Source: Karalla daura (Eukaryota > Chordata > Actinopteri > Chaetodontiformes > Leiognathidae). From it: a stretch of 64,000 bases of DNA. The stretch covers positions 1,617,761 to 1,681,760 of the forward strand of contig CM055205.1 in assembly GCA_029224185.1 (NCBI GenBank), read 5' to 3'. Below are positions 42,955 to 54,944 of the stretch, piece by piece. A model generated the notes under the pieces. That model saw nothing but the letters and a program-made list of their open reading frames with translations, was not told the DNA's origin and ran no database searches. The translations under genes and the position numbers were made by a program. Positions within the stretch are counted from its first letter, which is position 1; each line of letters opens with the position of its first letter.

Positions 42955-43845
42955 ACGCATGTCTTGTCAAAAATTAAGAAGAGAGATCATATCTTTCCAG
43001 TTCTGGCCACTTTGCACTGACTTCCTGTACCACGTTGGGTGGTTAGGCACCCTCTTATATTTCAGACCTGAAAAACCCTATTATTCCTCTAGGACAGCGG
43101 TTCTCAACTGGTGGGTTTGCAACCAAAAAATGGGTAACGGACAGCTGGTTAAAAAAAAGTAAAAAGTACAATTTGGTCTTTTATTTAGAAAAAAATCGTA
43201 TTTTGAAATGGATGAGTCAGAGTTCAGCCACTGAGGCATAGTAACCATGATAATTACATTTGATTGACGTTCACTTCGAGTTTGTGAGGAGTTACAAGTT
43301 ACAGTAAGATGTCAAATCGTAAATTTGACCCAGGGTATTTAAAGTGTGGATTTTCATATATCAAGGATAATAAGGGCCAGAGACCCCGGTGTGTTGTATG
43401 CGGTGAAGTGCTAGCAAATGAGAGCATGAAACCATCAAAACAGAAAAATTCACTTGAAAAATTCACTTCACCTCCTCGTCTATCCCCCTTACCTTCTTGT
43501 CCCTCTCTCTTCTTCTGTTTGCCCTATCTTCCTTTTTCACTTCTCACGTCTCTCCTCATCTATCCTCCATCTCTCCCCCCTCTCTAATTCATATCTCTGA
43601 TATTGATAGTACATAACACACATATATATATATATACACTGTATATAATATTAACCAGATCTCTGACAGGGGAAAAATGGAAGGAACTTCAAGGACAGAG
43701 TTTTTCTTGGGAGTCATTAAGGGATTAAGGGCAGGGGGTGTTTACTATGTAACTACTTTGTAAATGTCGTTTGCTTGCTTGTGTAAAATGCCTCGAGATA
43801 ATGTTTATTATGAGCTGGCACTTTAAATAAATAAAAGTTGAGGCT
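42955..43845 (+). mobile_element. L2 3' fragment with hAT insertion
   Basis: 42955-43091 reads as L2 C-terminal text (ttctggccactttgcactg, cctcttatatttcagacctg). After the hAT piece, CT-rich UTR text and the tail ctcgagataatg...aataaaagttgagg complete the 3' end at about 43845. Confidence 0.6.
43092..43470 (+). mobile_element. hAT element 5' fragment with BED zinc finger
   Basis: It begins cagcggttctcaactggtgg, a typical hAT left end. At 43309 an ATG opens SNRKFDPGYLKCGFSYI, then RPRCVVCGEVLANESMKPSK, the first half of a BED zinc finger (CVVC) of the ZBED/hAT type. It is truncated there; the frame continues into L2-derived CT-rich sequence. Confidence 0.65.
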
Positions 43846-43849
43846 GGGT

Positions 43850-46715
43850 ATAAGGTGCACTCCCTATCTTGGGAGTGTAGAGTCCTTTAAACGTCACTAG
43901 ACCCAGCCTCTCTTCTAAAACATCATTGGCTAATTGGGATATATGTAAAAATCTTGCATTAGCAACTTTTGACTTATTGACAGTCAGGTCTCTTTCCTGA
44001 TTTACATCTCCTCCAAAAATAACGTATGTGTTCCCCATTTGTTTCACAGTTTTTGTTTCCTCAGTACAAGTGTCAGTATACAAACTGTGGGCAGCTCCTT
44101 TGGCAGTTGGCAGTGACCTTTGAACCTTGACAGTGAGACGCTTCTGAAGGCTTATGAAGCGGCAACCAAATGTGCTACAGACAACATGGAAATACTTTTG
44201 GAAAGTTCAATACCTCTACTACTACATCAAATGGTTGACCAGTAGCAATGAACACTATGTAGGGTCAAAAAATTCTAAATATCATTTCACCCATAGTGAA
44301 ATCATATTTATCTTTTTACCAGTGAAAAAGATCTAATCTGACCAAACAGGAGTGATCCTCTCTAATAAGCTTGCAAGGTTCCTGGCCAGAATTACTACTA
44401 CTAAACTACAAACAATATGGTAGGGTATATGAATGTGTATTGAAAAACAAAAAAAACCAACATGTAATTCTTGTATTATCCTAAGAAAGGGTTAGGAAAA
44501 CCATGACATATATGTTTATACTATAAAACATAAACATATGGAGTTATTAGTGTTAGTTTATTGGTGACTCCTGCCTCTCTGTTCTGGTGGGGGGAAACAT
44601 GGAAGTGCACCAGTAACAGCGTTCCTGGTAACTGCCCTAACAACCAGGAAACAGATAAACTTCTTCCAGTATCTGATGAATTATAAGCTCATATGTGCTC
44701 ACTGAAGGAATATTATAGAAATAAATGTCCATTGGAGACTGATCTGAGACACAATGCATGCATGGGCCAAGCATTCCATCCGTCAGATGGAACCGCAGCC
44801 TTGTAGAACTGAGTCAGAGCAAGGGCAGAGCATCCTTAGCAACCACCCTAGTGACAGCAGAAAGATTTGAAAAATCTTTGCAACAAAGAACAAGCGATTA
44901 TGTACTTTTACTGATTTACTGATCTAAAAATAATATATATTTTTGCTAAAAATGTAATCAAAATACATATTTATTCAGAAACATTGATCTTTACACTAAA
45001 GATGAAAAAATGGGTTATTGTTAGGGATTGTTCTTGCCCTGAATGCAGCACCGTAGGAAAGTATAGAGAGAAAAAAGTAAGTAGAATTCAATTATACATA
45101 TTATACTTTGCAATTCATTATAGTAAAGTATCTACGGTTTTTCACAATGGCCCAGTGTAGCCATGGAACAATTTTATATGTCACTGGGTTGACGTACACC
45201 TGTTATCTTAAGTAGAATTTAGCTGAGCGTGTATTTTGTGCAAGCAAGCAAATGATTCCAAAACATAAGTCATATATAGAGCATGAAATTAATGTCCTCA
45301 ACATATATTGGACAACAGTGTCCGATCTGCTCTAAAATAATATACCTGCTGTTGTATGTTGTATGTAATTATTCGCTTCTTGTAAGAGAAAGGGAACAAC
45401 AGCAGCAACACTGCAATAATATAACTTCCTTACACCCTTTAAATATGGTGAGCACAAGCATAACAATATACATCCCGTGGGCACAGCTGACAAGAACCAT
45501 CCCGCTCACTTGGCCCTCTCGATGGTTGTCTCCAATGCAGAGTCAGACCCTTCAGTGACGTCACAAGTTTTGATCATGTCAATCAGAACTCACAAACAAA
45601 TTTCTTTGTCATACCAAAGAAAACAACAAGGTGGGGGGAGGAAATACGTATACATGGAGGGAGCTGAGGCAGTTGCCATGTCTGGTTTGTGTGTTCGTGT
45701 TCATGGCGGTGGATGCTATTAACAAGAGGAGAAGGCATCTACAAGATGTTGCTGTTGTTTTCAGCTGTGTCTTCTCGGCTAATGCTAAGAACTAATGCTC
45801 GTCTTCTGCTGGGTTTTAAAATGATTGCTTGTTGGGTGATATCTGATGGCACCACATCCTATTCTAGGCACAAACCCCGGAACTGAAGGGGGCCATGGGG
45901 GGCAATACCGCCCCACTATACTATGTCCCCCAAGCCCTTCTGTGAGTGAACAGTGGGAACAGACTGTGCTGAGGGGTTTGGTGATAGGCGTGCACTCATC
46001 TGTCATCTTCACCGGAACAGGCCAGTGCCCCCCTGTTTCCTGTCCTGCCCTGCCCATCACAGTGACATACACAGTTGTGTTCCGGCTCTAACTGAGGGGC
46101 ATGCGCGGCGTGCCTGTGTCTGTCTCACTAGATGGGCTCAGATCAATTTGACACCCAATGGAGTGCAGTGGAGACACGGACCAACAGACATGGCCTGGTT
46201 AAATTACCCTGAAGTCCCTGCAGTGGAAATACTGGCGAGGAGGCGAAGATTTAGATAGTTTCACACTACATTGAATTCGCAGTTGAGGTTAAATGTGTTA
46301 AATTACTGCCATCTATGGTCTAAAAATAGGGATTATATATATCGCTGCTGGCTCTTGTCTTGGCTTGTTTCTCTTCTCCCAACACAAATGTGCCCTATAA
46401 AGTGTAGTCTCTGGTTGACAGATAAAACTACACAAATGATCAATCCACTGATTATCAAAAGCTTCATTAAAAGCATGCACATGCCTGGGAAGAGTGTTAG
46501 CAAAACAGCGGAGAAGCTACAACTAGAGGTAAACAAGAAGTATTAGTCTAATCCGTCAAATTGTGCCTTTTGGCTAAACTTGTGGCTAGCATCATCAAAC
46601 ATCAACTAAAACATTTACTAAAATGTTGACTCTGATGGCCTTAGAGTCCTCAATGAGGAAGTCACAACGTCCTGCCAATAAGTCAACTGAATTAAACAAA
46701 ATATACATAGTTTGT
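43850..46715. other. Intergenic, no gene recognised
   Basis: No motif, splice structure or repeat family that I can support. Several short frames (for example 45846-46258) have no recognisable content. Confidence 0.4.
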
Positions 46716-46719
46716 TTTT

Positions 46720-47140
46720 AGGCACTTTTCCACTGCATGGAACAATACAGTATGGTGCAGCCCGGTGTGGGGTGGTGCACCTCCACTTCTTTTCCACTGA
46801 GAAAAGTGCTTATCACTGAGAAAAGTGCTTAGCAGGTGGTACACAAGACAACAAAACGTAACCCCTTTCCATTCCTAACCCCTAACCTTGTTCATTATAA
46901 GATGTCAGCTATTTTCTGTCAAAGTGAAACCATGAAGAGCATCAGAGAAGTGAAGCATTACGGGGTAGGCATTTATAAGCTAAACAGATCAGCCTAATCC
47001 TGTGCTCATTTCTGTTTCTTTGACATAGTTTTTTGATGTTTAAAAGCGCTCAACCAAAAGATTAAGCACACCAGTTTCACAGCCCTAGTCCAAACACTAC
47101 ATTTTAGCACCTTTTAATGCTCATGAGCCCTGCATGTCCC
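46720..47140. repeat. Possible dispersed repeat with local 18-bp duplication
   Basis: It opens ggcacttttccactgcatgg, a phrase seen at the ends of some fish DNA repeats. At about 46797-46832 an 18-bp unit (cactgagaaaagtgctta) occurs twice in tandem. Right boundary uncertain. Confidence 0.35.
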
Positions 47141-47144
47141 GCCC

Positions 47145-48565
47145 ACCTGGATAGTAACCAGGTTTGCATCTGGATCTGTACTTTGCCTCTGCATCAACAC
47201 AAGAAATCAGCAACATCAGAGAGTGAGTGGAGCCAGATGGAGACTGTCTCTCTAATTGTGTATGTACGCTGATCAACTCTGAACTATGTGTGTGCATGTC
47301 TTTGGACTATGACCCAGTGGAAAAAGGGCCATTAGTGACTGAATGCTGTACAGTCCTGCAGATGTTTCCTCTTGGTTTCATTTGGTATGTAAAAATATAT
47401 ATATATTTGCACGATAAAACTGATATTACCTATATCGATCATGCACACTACCATTTCTACTGCAATAATATAACTGCTTGCATCTCTGAACTTCATCCGC
47501 CCATATGTTATTCAAAAATAGTCTATGTAGTCTAGTAATCTAGTCTACTTTGTTATGTTAAACAAAGTTTTTGGCTTCCATACTAAACATGCTAAAAACA
47601 CTTCTAAAACACTAAAATTAAACACAAATTCCTTCCATTTTGAATAATTTGTATTCTTTGTATGCCTGAGAAATGAAGTATTTTGCCATAAATTAAGGAA
47701 TTATGTAACTTTTGCCATAATTTGAAAGTTATAATACTTAAATTACATAGAATTAGCTGTTCTATAGATGACGCCTTTAATCTTAATTGTTGATGAAAAC
47801 ATTTGCCGTAATTAAAATATAATGTGCATATGAGGTCCACAGTAATAATTATTTTCATGAAATAAATCAGTCATGTATAGGATATACCGTACCGCATAAT
47901 ACACCAAAATTATCAATTGGAAGTTGAAGGAATTTCAATTCTAGTTAAATCGGCAATTTCTAAACTCAATTCAGAATCAGACGATGGCAATGTTGACACT
48001 GACCCTTTTTAAACTGCTGGCTTTAAAAACAACATTTTTAAACTGCTCAGACGTTGACCTGCTGTATGCAAATTGTCATGTAATTTTCTACTTGGAGACA
48101 GCAACATGATGAAACCCATTCAAAACACACACAAAATTGTAATGATAAAATAACAGCATCACAAGATAATCAATATGTTGCAGTTTGAACCCGTTCCTTA
48201 TTCTGCTCTTTTGACTGCACTGTGCTGCCTTGGCTGCTGTCTTTTGCAATTAGCAATCGAATGTGGAATTTATTGTTGAATTTGAATTAGAATTTCTTTG
48301 TCATCTTTGCGACACCAATCTCATCACAGGTCACAAAGAAGATGTGGAGCTGCTGGCAAAGACACAAGTCATTGTACCAATATCACTTTATAACTTTTGA
48401 CAGTTCAATGGACATTTGCTATACAAGCACCAAGGAGTGCAGATAATGTGTAGTCTTGTAACGGAAATAGCGAAAGACTTGTTGCTTTCAGTGAATTCTA
48501 GTTTAACTGAAGTTAAATCATAGAAACAATATTGAGATAAATGCCCTGATAACAAAATATCTTAA
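47145..48565. other. Intergenic AT-rich sequence, nothing recognised
   Basis: No gene, tandem array or transposon end identified. Confidence 0.5.
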
Positions 48566-48569
48566 ATAG

Positions 48570-48960
48570 AAAGGGATAGAGATAGAGATACTTTATTGAT
48601 CCTGAAGGAAATTAAAGATCCAAGGTTGGCAGTTAATCATAGAACCGAGTAATGTAGGAAAATTGTATGAGAATTACAAGCAGTTAAGTTTAATCTGCTT
48701 ATTGCCACAGGGAGGGACATGGCCATTCAGGGAAAGAACACTCATATTGCTTAATTTACATATAGAACACACAGTGTTACATTTGACATACAGAACAGAC
48801 ACCATTGACAGAATCTTACAATGGTAAGGGAAGCTTTGGCACATGTACAACTTGAGTCTTATTTTCATAGTTTTGGCCATCATGGATGATTTCACAAATT
48901 GTTGTGAAATGTTCAATTAGATATACTTTACATGAAGTACCCCAATTAGAATGTAACTAA
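48570..48960. repeat. Dispersed repeat fragment
   Basis: It begins gatagagatactttattgat and cctgaaggaaatt, a phrase common in fish repeats. A minus-strand open frame at 48674-48916 (80 codons) lies within it and is taken as repeat-derived. Confidence 0.5.
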
Positions 48961-49354
48961 AAAATAAATAAATGAATAAGAGCATAACTAGAGAAGAATG
49001 CATAGTGGCTGGGTGAAATCAGTTTCTTACCAATCGTGTCTTCCCAGAGCTCATTGCAGCATTCTGTGGGATTGTGGGAGGTGTTTCGTAGATTCTATTT
49101 GGATAAAATCTCTGCTCTTCTGTCAATCCCACCTCTTCTTCCTTTAGCAAGTCAGTGTCTTGAGGTGTGCATGGAATGTCATCTCTTGAATTCACTTGTG
49201 TGTTAATCTTCTAAGAAAAAATACTACAGAAATGTGTTCAATTTAATTCAAACATAGGTAAATCTAAGTGCAGAACAAGTTAATATATTATGCTGAAATG
49301 TGCTGAAGAACAGGTGGGCCCCTGAGTGAAAATAGTAACAAAAACCTTTTCCTA

Positions 49355-49800
49355 TGCTGAAACATCCATCCATCCATTATCTGTTGAAGTCTGTCTCCAG
49401 TGAGGGCAGGGAATATCCCTGGACAGGTCACCAGTTCATCACAGGGCACACACACCATTCACTCTCTCACTCACACCTAGGGGTAATTCAGAGTCTCAAG
49501 TTAGTGTATGTTTTTAGACAGTTGAAGGAAATCAAAGTACCTGGGGAAAACCCATTTCACCACTGGAGGAGCATCCAAACTCATAGAAATTGTCAAGATT
49601 ACTTTCTTGCCTTGGGGCAACCGTACCATCAAGTGCTAAAACATCTATCCATTCATTTTTACAGCATCTGAGGGCTCCTGCTGTCAAACCAGGTTAGATA
49701 CTGCCTCCACATAAAAAGGCTTTCACCCAACCTGGGAGTTAAACCCATGGCTTTGCTGTGAGATGATGGCACTACCACAGTGACCACAGTGTAACCACAC
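49355..49800. repeat. Dispersed fish repeat anchored by (ATCC)n
   Basis: It starts with catccatccatccatt, then tccctggacaggtcaccagt, ggggtaattcagagtctcaa and ctgggagttaaacccatggc, and ends in gcactaccacagtg. This order is that of a very common fish interspersed repeat. Non-coding. Confidence 0.6.
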
Positions 49801-50165
49801 TACCCATGGTATGCTGTAAAGTCAAAGCATAATGCATTAATACACAGGCCCCCTTGATAGCTTATGACAAGTGTGTTGGGTTCAGTCTATAACCAATATA
49901 ATTGATGGCCATCTCCATGACACTAAGACCCATGTTGCATATATATATATGGGAGGCCGTAAAGTAAGTCATTCTTGCTTTCATAACATTGTACACCATA
50001 CACCACTATATCTCCTTAGTGTGTGTGAATGACTATACTTGTAAGTGTGAATGACTATACTAATGTGTGTGAGGTGAGTTTGATTTCTCAGTTCCTGATT
50101 GGTTGTCTCTGTGATTGATGATTACATCACAAAGTCATCATAAATCACTCATTTCTCAAGCAGTC

Positions 50166-50324
<159 letters not shown>

Positions 50325-50894
50325 CATCTGATGTTTGCTACAAACCCTGTAAAATTGCTTGATTATTGAGCGATTTATAGTAACTTTAATACACGTCATT
50401 CCTCTATAGATGTAATGCACTGTAGGAGCAAATGGCCCCATTCCAAATGGCCCCCTGTCGACACGCCGCTCTCGTGGGCGGCAGCAGTCAATGCGGCATC
50501 TATGTATATATGTCTATGGGCAAGGCAGATTGGGTAGCTACAAGCAAAACAGATCAGGTCATTAGTCTGAAGCTCCAGTGAGTCTCTCCCGGTCCACCAT
50601 ATTCTCATGTCATTCATGTTTGTGATGGCAGGATACCCATCAAATCACAGGAACAACCAATCGGGAACGAAGAAATCAAATCATCATTTCCATTTAGTCA
50701 TTAACACATACATGTACATGTACTAGTTTTTGTGAGAAGACATAGTAGTGTTTGTGAGAGGGTATCGTAGTGTTTGTGAGAGAGTAGTAGTGTGTGTGAG
50801 AGGATATAGTAGTGTTTGTGTTTATAAAGTTGTTTATGTGAGAGTATGATGTCACCACTGAAAGCAAGTATGATTTACTGCCGAAATGGCTTCC

Positions 50895-50897
50895 CAC

Positions 50898-50956
<59 letters not shown>
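50895..50956. repeat. (CA)n microsatellite
   Basis: About 30 CA units, 500 bp past the tmem200b stop on its strand. Confidence 0.98.
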
Positions 50957-50959
<3 letters not shown>

Positions 50960-51449
50960 CAGAATTATTCTTGAGCTACCATTATATTTTATACACATGA
51001 AAACAACAGTGACAATGCTAGGCATATCACATACTGTGCATAACTGTCATGCATTTGCTGAGACAACATTTTACAGGCCCAGTACTATAGTAAGTTCAAA
51101 ATGGATTGCACAACAAAAATAATGGGTCATCATTCTGTACCCTTCTCTCTCTTTCAATTTTGCATACATACCAGTTTATACATTTTATAAGTAAAACATC
51201 CTGTAAACATTTGTAAATTCTGTAGATTATATACCATAATCTCAGTTTATCAATAATTCACTGAAGACTGAGACCAGGCATGAAAAAATATTGCACTCCT
51301 AAAGCCCTCATTTACTCTCTGCCAGAGAAAGACTTTAAAGTCTTGGCATGCAGTTTTACAGGCCCGGTAATAACATCATTCGTCCTTGCTTGTCATAATT
51401 GTGAAACAGTGAATGTGAAACAAAAAGTGCCTGTGAACAAAAGTTCCTG

Positions 51450-52697
51450 TCACTGGAAAGGCCCAGAACCAAAACTCCTATCCCACTGCAAACACTGTTG
51501 CTCTAAGAGGTCCAGCAGTTTGTCCACTGAGTCTTCTTTGTTCTCTAGCTTCATGTATCGTCTCCCAGTGCCCAAATCCAGCCTTGGCCAGCTTCTGTGA
51601 ATCAGCTCCTCTGTGGCATCCACAACCTGTCCAGGGATATTAATGCTGACCTGTGAACCGGCCTCTCTCCTTGCCACCAGAGGCTGATTTATTTCCCCCT
51701 CATCTTCAGCTGTGTAGGACCCTTCCTCTACACACACAAGACTGTGGGCTGTGTAGGGTTTAGTTCTGTAGCTCATACTCTGGCAGCGCCTTGTGTGTGT
51801 GGCTGGGATATCCTCACTATTAACCCCCAGGGTAGCCATGGAGCTGGCAGATACCAAGCAGTTATTATGTTTGATGAAGAAGGTGGGCTCCAGATTGCCA
51901 CTGCTGCCACTGCCTCCAGGCTGTGTGTAAATGTCTGTCAGACTAGCATTAGATGAGTTGGAGAGATGAGAGTGAGGGGAGGGTGGATGCTTTGATTCCT
52001 GATGGTGGAGGGCTTTGGTTTGGAGAACAGGTTTCTGGTAGGTACCCTGTGTACTGTTCTCTTGCTCTGTGTGCTGTTGGCTCTGGAGCGTGGGCTCAGA
52101 GATGGCGAGCTTCTGCAGACAGACAATGTTGAGATGGGCAGCTGGTAAACTGCTGACCCATTGATAGTGTTTGGCCATAGCATTGGCTGCTGCCATTTCT
52201 TTGAGATCCACTGAGGGCACGGCTGTAGAAACCGAGCAGATTACACTGCGCATCTGTGCAAGCAGCATCTGAGTCTCTCGATCCCTGTTCTCATACAAGA
52301 CTGTATTAGCACAGATGAGGATGAAGAGTCCCACCCCAATGATGACAGGCCCCAGCAGCTTCATCCTCTCACTGTGCATGAGGCTGGCTGTGGACAGAAA
52401 TCCCTTAGATCCCACACTCCAAGCAGAAGCTGGGAACTCCGAAATACTTTCACTTTCTGCAGTCTGCAGGAGGGACATATTTGATATCCGATATGGCCAG
52501 TATCCTGCCACAGCGAGAGCGGTGCCAACTACAACCACAAAGCACCCCAGCACAAAGAATGCTCCTGGCATGGAGCGCATGCGAATCTTGCCTTGGATGA
52601 CCCCATCTTTCTTCTTCCTGCCTCGTAATGTGAAGCAAGACTTTCCTTGGTAGGAAGGCGAAGATTTAGTGATGCTTCTGGTCTTCTGCATCTTCAT
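51450..52697 (-). CDS. tmem200b: Transmembrane protein 200B
   Basis: TMEM200-family membrane protein of unknown biochemical function. From the chosen ATG (52695-52697) it has 415 residues. The N-terminus is basic (KIRMRSMPG). Transmembrane segment 1 is at about 44-66 (FFVLGCFVVVVGTALAVAGY) followed by WPYR, an N-M-S sequon at 73, and segment 2 at about 114-134 (LLGPVIIGVGLFILICAN) followed by the family motif VLYENRDRET. The C-terminal tail motif HRSWPRLD...YMKLENKEDSVDKLL spans about 367-395. The frame stays open to an ATG at 52781, but an acceptor ttccctgacag places the exon start at 52734, so the internal ATG is preferred, with a 5' leader exon elsewhere. It is longer than human TMEM200B as I recall it. 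It lies convergent with epb41, as in human. Confidence 0.92.
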   Translation of the reverse strand: MKMQKTRSITKSSPSYQGKSCFTLRGRKKKDGVIQGKIRMRSMPGAFFVLGCFVVVVGTALAVAGYWPYRISNMSLLQTAESESISEFPASAWSVGSKGFLSTASLMHSERMKLLGPVIIGVGLFILICANTVLYENRDRETQMLLAQMRSVICSVSTAVPSVDLKEMAAANAMAKHYQWVSSLPAAHLNIVCLQKLAISEPTLQSQQHTEQENSTQGTYQKPVLQTKALHHQESKHPPSPHSHLSNSSNASLTDIYTQPGGSGSSGNLEPTFFIKHNNCLVSASSMATLGVNSEDIPATHTRRCQSMSYRTKPYTAHSLVCVEEGSYTAEDEGEINQPLVARREAGSQVSINIPGQVVDATEELIHRSWPRLDLGTGRRYMKLENKEDSVDKLLDLLEQQCLQWDRSFGSGPFQ

Positions 52698-52740
52698 GGC
52701 AGATATCAGCCCACAGCTCCACTCCTTTCTGTACCTGTCA
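52698..52740 (-). other. tmem200b: Splice acceptor and 5' UTR of tmem200b coding exon
   Basis: On the minus strand, ttccctgacag ends at 52735 and is followed by a 37-nt leader before the ATG. TMEM200 genes usually have their whole CDS in one exon after a non-coding first exon, which fits. The first exon was not located and should lie at higher coordinates. Confidence 0.55.
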
Positions 52741-52934
52741 GGGAACTTTGACAGTGTGGAAATTACAAAAGTTAATTGCAAGAAGAGTATAATACATTAT
52801 TCATAATGTTTTTTTTATTTGATCTCCTGATTACTGATTACAAGCACAGAAAAATGCAATGTATTTTAAATGTAGATAGCAGGTTCAGGTTAACTATGCA
52901 ATAAAAACTACACTGCAGTTTTTGCCTTATTGAA

Positions 52935-53050
52935 AGGTATTTCGCTGAGGGTCCTCAGATATCTAGGTTATGGTAGTTTCAGTTGATGAAATCAAAAGCA
53001 AATTGACTTCTGTTCTTAAAGTTTGTTCAAGAACCTTACAGATGTCAGTT
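52935..53050. repeat. Dispersed repeat 'B', possible copy 3
   Basis: gggtcctcagatatctaggtt and gacttctgttcttaaag resemble phrases in 24025-24160. Weak. Confidence 0.3.
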
Positions 53051-53054
53051 TGTG

Positions 53055-54810
53055 TGATATATTTTGTGTATATTACTTTCATTTAGAACTGAGGGCATTA
53101 AATATACATTGTCAAAACACAAGTCCAAAACAATCAAAAACACATAGCAGCTTTATTATGTGAATATGCACTTATACAAACAATTGTCATAAAATAATGC
53201 TGCTGTAAAGGCTCTAAATTTACAGCCAACAACCCACCAGATTTGGGAAAAATTCATCAATCAAAACAAAATTAAAATTGGCAATGGATGAATGAAGAGT
53301 GAATCGCTTATCGATTACTGTTTTGATTAGATAACACAAAGAATGTGATCTAATGAGCATTTATTTTCCTGTCTTTACAATATCCACATGAACCACCATT
53401 CAGCACAAGCGCTTCCCAACTGTGTTCTGAGACCCAGAAGGAGGATGGAGAGAAGTTGCACAGATAACAGTAAAAACAGACCATTAATTATGCAATGGAC
53501 AGACTCTTTTATGTGTAGCGTCCCTGCTCAAAGCTGCTGTGCCTCATGAGGTGGAGGCACTACTGTAACACTGGTTTAAAATGCCATCACGACACACATT
53601 CATTCAACTCATTAATTCACTTTTCACCACCCACTTTGAAAATCCTGTTATTTTTTATTTCCTGCTCGGTGGGTAATGTTCAAGCAAGTCACTGGGTGAG
53701 ATTGAAGGGATCTTGGGAGACATATACTGTATATGTAAGTACACATACTGTACATACATATATATTGAACCAATGTCTCTTGTGGTAGAAATTTTACATG
53801 CATCTAGGAACATTTGATAATGTCATTCTTCATTCAGTTGTAGCCTGAGCTCTGTGTGCTGTATCCATCAAAGACTCAAGAACTTCACTGTAAAACCATT
53901 CCCTGCTGTTACCACCGATGAAAGTGCCCTGCTCACAGGACCCCATTTGTAAAGACTTGCTCAGCACCTGACAATTTGTTTATTGTGGCCAAATGGTTTT
54001 CACACTTAGGGGTGTGTTCCTGGAGGTCAGGATAAAGTGCATTGTGACCTGTCCTTCAAGGAAGCAGTCCTCTGATCCACTGGCAGTGGTCAGAGGTGCT
54101 ATCTTCCTTCTCTGCAGAGAATAAACACTTGGTACCTGTTCCAGTCTTGCTTTTTGATTTTCCCAGACATATGAAGAATTTTTCCACAACACTCTCTATC
54201 TGGTGACCCTGCTAAATATAGTGGGAAAGTGGTACGCGGTAAAGTTGAAGTATAATATATTAATACCCAGGCCTCCATTGATAGCTCAAGAGTTGTAGTT
54301 GCAGTTGTAGTAAATTATCATATTCCCAATTTCAGAACACGTTAAGTTCAGTCAAAGTCCTTATAGGCAAGTCATGCCACTCTGCAGCCATCTTGGCAAC
54401 ACTGTGCATCCCAAGAAGACCATACCTCTAGCTAATTGAGAAGTTGTCAAACTCAGTCTCTACGTGACAGTAAGACAGAAAAAACATAAGCATGATCCCC
54501 AGTGAAATTAGACACAAACTGAAACAAACAACTCAAACTGGTCTCCTATTTCTGCATGTGGTTAGCTGTTTATATTAGCTGTTTGTGGAAGGCAGCAGGA
54601 TGTGCACAGTCTTTGCCATTAGGGAGCTACCCATTCAAAATGAACTGAGGGCTCTGTCTCCTTAATAAAGAATGGATATGTTTCAGCTATTCTGACTAAC
54701 AGCTCTGTGACACTAAGAAAAATTAGGGCTGGGCAATATGGACCATAGGTAATATTGCAAGTTACAATTATATATTTCTTTTGTTTCTGTGAAACTATAC
54801 TATGTAAACT
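53055..54810. other. tmem200b: Sequence upstream of tmem200b, no gene recognised
   Basis: The non-coding first exon and promoter of tmem200b may lie here, but I cannot point to them. No CpG-rich segment is obvious. Confidence 0.35.
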
Positions 54811-54814
54811 ATAC

Positions 54815-54940
54815 TATGTAAACTGTACAATGTAAACTTTACAACGTAATTTCTCTGTAAATATTATTGCTCACTTTGTAAAGTGCTTTGAGATAACATG
54901 TTATGAACTAGCACTTAAACTTGAGTTGAGTTGAGTTGAA
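54815..54940 (+). mobile_element. L2 3' tail fragment
   Basis: It has ttgctcactttgtaaagtgc, tttgagataacatgttatga and a (TTGAG)n tail, as in the other L2 ends. Confidence 0.7.
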
Positions 54941-54944
54941 ACCT

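Noticed and set aside
45846..46258. Overlapping plus frames of 81-101 codons
   Set aside because: Composition is low in information and no family is recognisable; overlapping frames of similar length on both strands suggest chance.
52698..52781. Upstream ATG at 52781 extending the TMEM200B frame by 28 codons
   Set aside because: A good splice acceptor at 52735 separates it from the exon, and the extra residues do not resemble TMEM200 N-termini.
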